DNA from: Henckelia pumila
Taxonomy: Eukaryota; Streptophyta; Magnoliopsida; Lamiales; Gesneriaceae
DNA: 64,000 nt
Assembly (NCBI RefSeq): GCF_033568475.1
Contig: NC_133123.1
Coordinates: forward strand, 154,333,753-154,397,752
Direction of reading: 5' to 3'
Of this stretch, positions 57,441-64,000 are shown piece by piece. The notes under the pieces are model-generated. The model saw nothing but the letters and a program-made list of their open reading frames with translations. It was not told the origin of the DNA and did not search any database. A program made the position numbers and the translations under genes. Each line of letters starts with the position of its first letter. Within the stretch, counting starts at the first letter, position 1.

Positions 57441-58249
57441 TGTAAGGGAATAGGGGTTGCACATAAACTGTTTGAGGTGTTGTCACAAGATGTTGACCAC
57501 ACCTACAATAACACCTTGAGTAACTTGCAGCGGAATAAAATTAAAGCGTAAATAAAATAAACAAGCAACCAAATAAATAGACTCAATATGATTTAAGCAA
57601 GAGTATAAAATACTCTTGCAGCGCCTCAGGGCAAAACTTCACTAGAAAACAAATCAAAGAGTTTTGCAAACCCTAACACTAGTGATTATTGTAAAATTCA
57701 ATTTCTCAAAACAATTGAGAAAATAAACCATAAAAATAACTCCTAAAAATTCTATTCAAAATAGAATAAATAAAATAGAGTAAGGAGTTAAAAATCTTGA
57801 TGCCAAAAACTTGTATAGTCGAAACACTCTTCAATCAATGATCTTCAAGTGTTCTTCAAGCATCAAGTAACCTTGACCGATTTGAGCTTTCAAAGATCTT
57901 CAATCCTTCTGTCAATGTACGTGTATGAAACTCTTGGAAAATCTCACGGTCTCTCTCTATCTCTCTTTTCTTGTGAACGCCTATCTCAAATAAATAGATC
58001 AAGAATCTTTCTTCAATATATTTCCTTGTAGGCGTAGGATTTCTTTGATTTGATCATATCAAATCTACACAAATAAAGAAAGATAAATATTAGATATGAT
58101 ATGTTAAATATTCTAATCAACTTATCAATATCGCAAATAGGAAATAAATCACATAAATAAAGATTACTTCATGTCCAAGAAAGACAAAAGATATTTAATA
58201 AACTCTTTTTCAAAATAAGATGATTTTAAGGAATAAAATATTCCTTTCA
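57441..58249 (-). repeat. 3' LTR of Copia-2
   Basis: About 809 bp on the plus strand from TGTAAGGGAATAGGGG to TATTCCTTTCA. ATCTCCCTTTTTTTGCC follows it, the complement of the polypurine tract. The partner LTR is outside the window, so the target duplication cannot be confirmed. Confidence 0.75.
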
Positions 58250-58265
58250 ATCTCCCTTTTTTTGC
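58250..58265 (-). other. Polypurine tract of Copia-2
   Basis: On the minus strand GCAAAAAAAGGGAGAT directly precedes the LTR start TGAAAGGAAT. Confidence 0.75.
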
Positions 58266-58689
58266 CTTTCTGGACAAAACATATTTAATTCACAAACATA
58301 TCAACTAAACTTCCCCTTAATCAAAACTCCCCCTGAATAGATTCTCCCCCTAAGTATATCCAGAGGTGTTGTCGCAAGATGTTGGTAACATCTAGCTTAT
58401 GACACCTTAAATCAGAAACCATAAGAGCAAGAAGAAACACAATCCAGAAATCATATTAGAGTTAAAACCACATAAAAGACAGTTTTGATTATGATCAGGA
58501 ACAAACTAAACAAATAATAAACAAAAATCTAAACTAGCAAAACCAACAAAAAAACTAAAAACGAAGATTAAAATTGATTGCTCTCATATTCAGCTTCTTC
58601 TGCTTCACTTTCTTCTCCCCTTTTTTGTTCAGAAGGGCCAGCTCCGCTTAGTAGTGATTCATAGTGAGCCTTTAACCCTTCATAATAGG

Positions 58690-60538
58690 CTAGGTCAGCC
58701 TTTGCTTGTGCAATCTTCTGCTCAACATGCACCAATTGAGCTTGTATGAATGCAGGATCAACATCATGAGCAGTAGAGGGGGAGGGGGGGAGGGTACAAA
58801 AACAGCAGTGGCAGAGGAGGTGTTGGCAGCACCTGCCACAACACCTGCGGCATCAGCAAACTCAGACCAAGGAAGGTCTATCTTCCGATTTCTTTTGAGC
58901 AAAGCAGGTGCGATCTTTAGCAACTCTCCTGGAGTAATACGTTCTTCATCATCATCCTTCTCAATCTCTTGAGATAGCAGCATAGAATAGATGAGTGATG
59001 GATAAGGCAGCTTCAATGTAGGTTGAGCACCATCTGCAAAAGCCATGACTGTGTCAAACATGAGTCGGCCGTAGTTGAATGCAATTCCAGTGCCAATAGC
59101 ATACAAGACAGGGGCTTGATGCTTGGTAACTACACTGAAATTTCCGGATGGATTCCAAGTCTTCATAGCATTTTTATGGAGGACAGAGTAAAAAGAAGTG
59201 AGTTTGGCTGCTGACAATTTCTTAGGATGAGAGCTGGGTAAACAGTGACATGTCCTCCAGTGATGACAGATGTCATCTCATCAGTGGTAGGCAGAGCAGC
59301 ATCATCAGAGGCAGGAGTTTGAAGAAATCCATTTATAATGGCAGGGCTGAAAGCGAAGATCTGCCCACGCACATAGACTTTCCCATACTTCATGTATCTA
59401 GGATCCTTCACAGCTTCAGTGAGATTGCAGTAAAACTCACGCACTCATTCTCTGCAATAAGGACCAACAGTAGTAACAGTAGACAGTATGTTCCTTACCT
59501 CGAAAAATCTCACCATGTTTAGAGCTCCATAGCTCTCAACATCAATGTTATGCTCCTCCAGAAACTCTCGATCAGCATAGTTCTCCTAGCAATCAGCAAT
59601 CTCCTTGGAGTAAAAAGCAGATGAATAGGACGAGTTTACCTGATATTCTTCGCCTAAGGTGTTGTCCAGGGTGTCGGCAATACCTTCCTCAACACCTTTC
59701 TCTTCTTGTTCAGAGTCATCAGAATTGGACTCTTCTTCCAACTCCTTCTCAGCATCTGAATCTTCACTCGAATCAGAGCTGGAACTATCAGAAGGTTGAG
59801 GGCGGTTGTCAGCAAATTCTGCGAGCATCTCCTTGTCTGGTTCATCTTCAGATTCTGGGACAGGAGCAGTACCAGTAGATGTAGGCTTCTTGCCTTTAGA
59901 CTTCTTCATTTTAGCCATGAACTGGGCTATTGACATTTCTTCTTCATCGGACAGAACAGGAGGAACAGTAGATGTCCCCACAACAGTAGGTACAGATGCA
60001 GGTGCATCTGTCTCAACAACAGTAGCAGCAACAAGTGGAGTTCCTGATTCAGTGGACTCACTCTCAGAGGAATCACTTGATGATTTACTTTCAGCGGTAG
60101 CTTGTCCAGACGGTTCCTGGGTACTTGAGTTTCCCTTTTTCGGCGTACAAGCTTGAAGTCTTCATCAGAGCTCTCATCCCCAGAGGTGAATTCAGTGTCC
60201 ACCAGAGATGGTCTTGATCGTTGTCCTTTTCCACGGAATCGTTTGGAGGCAGTGTAATCTGGGTTGTATCCAGCTTGTCTCTTGGATTGGCGAGTTAAGG
60301 GTTTCATGGGAAACACCTTATTCACCACGCTCATGTCTGGTAAATTCTCTGCATCGATGGCATTTCCAGGCTCTCCTGGAGCGATGGAGTCCAGAGGCAC
60401 AGGTTCCTCGGCAACAGGAATGATTGCTTGCTCAACCACAGGGTGTGGTGATGTAGGTGCTGTGACACCTTCCGCAGCATCTTTCGAATATCCCATCTCA
60501 GAACGAATATCATATGAATCAAAACCTTTTCCTGCCAT
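58690..60538 (-). pseudogene. Copia-2 third ORF (plant transposon-type domain), frameshifted
   Basis: Pieces on the minus strand read in order: MAGKGFDSYDIRSEMG (start at 60538) with a basic KRFRGKGQRSRP and acidic tract; then SDEEEMSIAQFMAKMKKSKG and a long Ser/Asp/Glu run (59586-59981); then the plant-transposon-like domain REFLEEHNIDVESYGALNMV, VREFYCNLTEAV, KVYVRGQIFAFSPAIINGFL (to 59163) and KLTSFYSVLHKNAMKTWNPS (to 58690). Stops at 59586 and near 59446, and frame changes near 60135 and 59200, break it. It occupies the same position between pol and the LTR as ORF3 of Copia-1. Domain name is from memory; function unknown. Confidence 0.6.
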
Positions 60539-61577
60539 TAGAATGTGAAAGAGTGAACAGAGAAGAAATTTTAGGCAATGGAAAAACATGGAGTACAGAG
60601 GATACAATGGTGCGAAACAAAGCAAGGAGATAATATCTTTCCTTAAACAGATAAGCACACAAACATATAAGGCACCAAATATATTCCTATTCTAACTCGG
60701 ATTCTGAGTAGGCCCCAACGGTAACAAAATCTCCAACGGTAAATATGAGGAGAACGGTAACAAATCCGATTTAATTTGGCAATAAATCTCTTCGATTTTT
60801 TCCGATAATTTCGGCCCAAATATTTCACCAAATATTTCCAAATTTAACTCTTCATCAGAATATAACACCACCGAAACAAAATCCAATCATATTCAAATTC
60901 AAAAATTCAGAGGATAGGGCAAAAATCACAAATTTTGTTCGATCAGAATTTTTAACCTTTTGGCTTAGTATATTCACAAATATGCATGCCCTAATTATGT
61001 CTAAAAATAGAGTATGACATAAAAAATAAAATGAAATTTTATGCACAAATAAATGTTGACAAGTGAGGTGTTATCCACGATGTTGGCAACATCTTTCAGC
61101 AACACTTCAGGATTCAGAAAAATTATTATATCCAATTTATTATTTTTGCAGAAGTGGTAGCCTGCACACTAAAGGAACGATCTTCAAATGGACCCCTTTA
61201 GGTAGCTTTTTCCATTTGCTTCTTATTATCAATCAAATTTGATGATTGATTTAATTCAAGTTTCATCATTTTTTTCTTTTGTTATTCTGAATTTACAAAG
61301 TCACTTTTCACTTGGGACAAGATCATGGAATACACGAACGTCCCTCCACTATTTCGTGACAAAGTCAGAACTCTTCTTTGATTAATCCACATTAAGCTGT
61401 AAAAATTTTTGATGAGAATCCTGAGTGAAAACTAGTCAATGGTTACAAAGTATCAACCACATCACAAAACAGAATGAATGCATGAATGCAGTATGCCTAA
61501 GATCCTAAAAATGCACATGCATGAAAAGGTGTTGTCACAGGGTGTTAGCAACACTCCTGACAATATCTCGGTTCTGT
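60539..61577. other. Spacer between Copia-2 pol and third ORF
   Basis: AT-rich, no ORF of note. Contains one degenerate copy (near 61069) and one good copy (61528) of the Copia-2 motif. Confidence 0.6.
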
Positions 61578-64000
61578 CTATAATACACACATACTGAGAG
61601 ACTTCCTTAGACTAGAAAATCTCTCGAAATCCAAAGCTTTTGTGAATATATCAGCTAATTGGTTATTAGTTCCAACAAACTCAATTAAGATCATGTTTTT
61701 CTCGACCAAATATCGAAAGAAGTGATGTCTAATGTCAATGTGTTTGGTTCAAGAGTGTTGTACTGGATTTTTGGATATATCAATGGCACTTGAATTATCA
61801 CAGTGCACAATAGGAGTATCACTCTTAACACCATAATCATTTAGCATTTGATTCATCCAAAGGAGTTGTGAACAGCAACTACCAACAGCAACATACTCAG
61901 ACTCGACAGTAGACAGTGAGACACAATTTTGTTTCTTACTATACCAAGATACTAAGTTATTCCCCAAGTAGAAACATCCTCCCGAAGTGCTCTTTCTCTC
62001 ATCTAAATCCCCAGCCCAATCAGCATCACTAAATCCTACCAAATTAGAATTGGTTTCTTTAGTGTACTACAAACCCAAATTCAAAGTTCCAGCCACATAT
62101 TTCAGTATACGTTTTACGGCCTTCAAGTGAGTAATTTTTGGGTTAGACTGGTATCTAGCACATAGACAAACACTATACATGATATCAGGTCTAATAGCAC
62201 TTAAATATAAAAGACTACCAATCATGCTTCTGTAGATGGTGTTGTCAACACCTTCGGCAACATCCTCCCTAGACAGTTTTTCATTAGACCACATAGGTGT
62301 GCGCATGTGTTTAGTGTTGTCATTCAGAAACTTCTTTACAAGATTTTTAGCATACTTTTTTTGTCACAAAAATATACCATCATGCATTTGTTTCACTTGC
62401 AAGCCCAAGAAATATGTTAACTCACCAACCATGCTCATCTCAAATGTAGACGACATGCACTTCACAAAATCATCAACAAGTTTATCATTTGAAGCACAAA
62501 AAATTATATAATCCACATAAATTTGGCAAATTAATATATTACCTTGAAACTTTTGCACAAACAAAGTCTTATCAACTTCACCTTTTTTGAAGCCAATATT
62601 GAGCAAGTACTCAGTAAGTTTCCCATACCATGCACGTGGTGCTTGCTTCAATCCATACAATGTCTTTTTCAACTTATACACATAGTCAAGATGATTTGGA
62701 TCATCAAAACCCTTAGGTTGTTTCACAAAGACTTCTTCATTTAGGATCCCATTCAAAAAGGCACTCTTTATATCCATTTGAAACAGTTTCATTCCCATAT
62801 AACATGAAACAACAAGCAAAAGTCGGACTGACTCAATGCGGGCTACAGGAGCAAAGGTTTCATCAAAGTCCACCCCTTCAACCTGTGTATACCCTTGAGC
62901 TACCAACCTAAATTTATTCCTAATGATGTTTCCCAACTCATCAGTTTTATTTTTGAAAATCCATTTAGTTCCTATGACATTTTCATGAGCAGGACGCGGT
63001 ACTAAGTACCAAACATCATTCCTAACAAATTGTTCTAACTCTTCATGCATAGCATTGACCCAAAATTCATCTTTTAAAGATTCTTCTACCTTTTTGGGTT
63101 CAATGTTTGACACGAAACAAGATAATCTTACCTGAGAATATGTAGAACTCATGCACAACAAACCTGCCATCTTTCGATAATCCACTTTCTCTTTTCTTCG
63201 AGTTTGCAAGTCTCCATGCACATCTCCAATGACCTGTGAGGTTGGGTGATTCTTTTGAATTCTGCTTGGAACGTTCTTTCCAGCTTCATTTACCTCACTG
63301 TTCTCATCAATATTCTCATCAGTAGGCTTTTCAACTTTTGATTCTGGATTTTCTATAGGAGGTGTTGTCAGAGGTGTTGACAACACTCCTTTGACAACAT
63401 CTAAATTTCTAGAATTTTCAAGCAGATCATTAACTTCATCCTCAGCTATTTTCTTCTTTAGATCTGCAAATTCATCAAAAACAACATTAATTGACTCAAA
63501 AATAGTCCGCATTCTTAAGTTGTACATCCTATAGGCTCGGCTATTTGATGAATATCCCAAGAACATACACTTATCACTTTTTGCATCAAATTTAGCAAGA
63601 TGATCCCTATCATTCAAAACGTGACATACACATCCAGAAACATAAAAATATTTAAGGTTTGGCCTCTTTTCCATGAGAATTTCGTAGGATGTCATAGTAG
63701 TACCATTCCTCAAATAAACTCTATTTGAAATATGACATGCAGTATTAAAGGCTTCAGCCAAAAAAAGTTTTGAAATATTTTTCGAACTCAACATCACTTT
63801 TGCCATTTCTTGCAAAGTCCTATTTTTCCTTTCAGCAATTCCATTTTGTTGTGGAGTTTTAGGAGCAGAAAATTCATGAGAAATATCTTTCTTATCACAC
63901 AGACTAGCAAAAGAAGAGTTTTCGAACTCCTTACCATGATCAGTGCGAATACGGATTACCTTCAGATTATGTAGATTCGTAATCTTAGTGAGCAGTTTCT
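61578..64000 (-). pseudogene. pol: Copia-2 pol (integrase, RT, RNase H), inactivated, 5' end outside window
   Basis: From the window edge downward: integrase core residues RTDHGKEFEN and QQNGIAERKNRTL; RT with WIFKNKTDELGN, QMDIKSAFLNG and [12 protein letters not shown]; the active site reads YVDYIIF (62506-62520) where copia elements have YVDD, so the second catalytic Asp is Tyr. RNase H keeps FSDADWAGD, TVESEYVAV and CDNSSAI. In-frame stops at 62364 (TGA, after GIFL), 62067 (TAG) and 61749 (TGA) interrupt it; all pieces stay in one frame to the natural end after MCVL (61578). It is less intact than Copia-1 and hence older. Confidence 0.9.

Larger units (their letters stand above)
57441..64000 (-). 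mobile_element. Copia-2: decayed Ty1/copia element in laccase intron 4, runs off window
   Basis: Orientation is opposite to the laccase. The window contains the 3' LTR (57441-58249), polypurine tract, a broken third-ORF region (58690-60538) and pol from the integrase core to its end (61578-64000 and beyond). The LTR ends TGTAAGGGAATA and (inverted) TGAAAGGAATA support the boundaries. Three nonsense codons and an altered RT active site show that it is dead. A recurring GGTGTTGTC motif is described under findings. Confidence 0.85.

Overview
The window is nuclear DNA from a flowering plant, probably a eudicot. It is AT-rich and holds Ty1/copia and Ty3/gypsy LTR retrotransposons, Helitron-like elements, many hairpin MITEs, (TA)n and (ATT)n microsatellites, and a spliced laccase gene. 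The make-up of the copia third ORFs and of the gypsy antisense gene reminds me of Lamiales genomes; that is recollection, not evidence.

Layout. 1-1308 is the end of a copia LTR (Copia-1 family). 1309-20156 is flank A, 20157-31411 is a complete young Copia-1 element, and 31412 to about 48560 is flank B, a near-identical copy of A. LTR + A + Copia-1 + B is therefore a tandem duplication with a period of about 30 kb. Each flank holds two copies of an unidentified 144-codon membrane-anchored gene (four in all: 4444-4878, 18182-18616, 34339-34773, 48083-48517). Each also holds one old, decayed 10.1-kb Ty3/gypsy element of Tat type (6064-16159 and 35961-46042), with gag-pol on the minus strand and a spliced antisense gene on the plus strand. 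The repeats between these genes are themselves older partial duplications, and they preserve the empty sites of Helitrons and of both LTR elements.

From about 48560 homology to A weakens; it ends near 49197, where a third partial copy of the unit (to about 49960) begins. 49960-54164 is intergenic with DNA-transposon remnants. 54165-57149 carries the first four exons of a laccase. Its fourth intron is invaded by a second, decayed copia element (Copia-2, minus strand, LTR at 57441-58249) that runs off the window.

How the parts work. Copia-1 has everything expected of a competent element: nearly identical LTRs, TATAT target duplication, initiator-Met primer site, polypurine tract, and gag and pol with all catalytic motifs. 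Gag and pol share a frame split by one UAG. A third ORF lies downstream behind what looks like its own promoter. The gypsy copies are dead (RT motif A deleted, several nonsense codons) and died before the 30-kb duplication. Copia-2 is dead (YVDD changed to YVDY, three nonsense codons in pol).

The most unusual signal is that each copia element is studded with its own short motif in LTR, coding and non-coding parts, in several reading frames: CGGTCGA/TCGACCG in Copia-1 (21 exact copies counted) and GGTGTTGTC...GTTG.CAACA in Copia-2 (about nine composite copies). This looks like selection for a nucleic-acid recognition site rather than for protein sequence.
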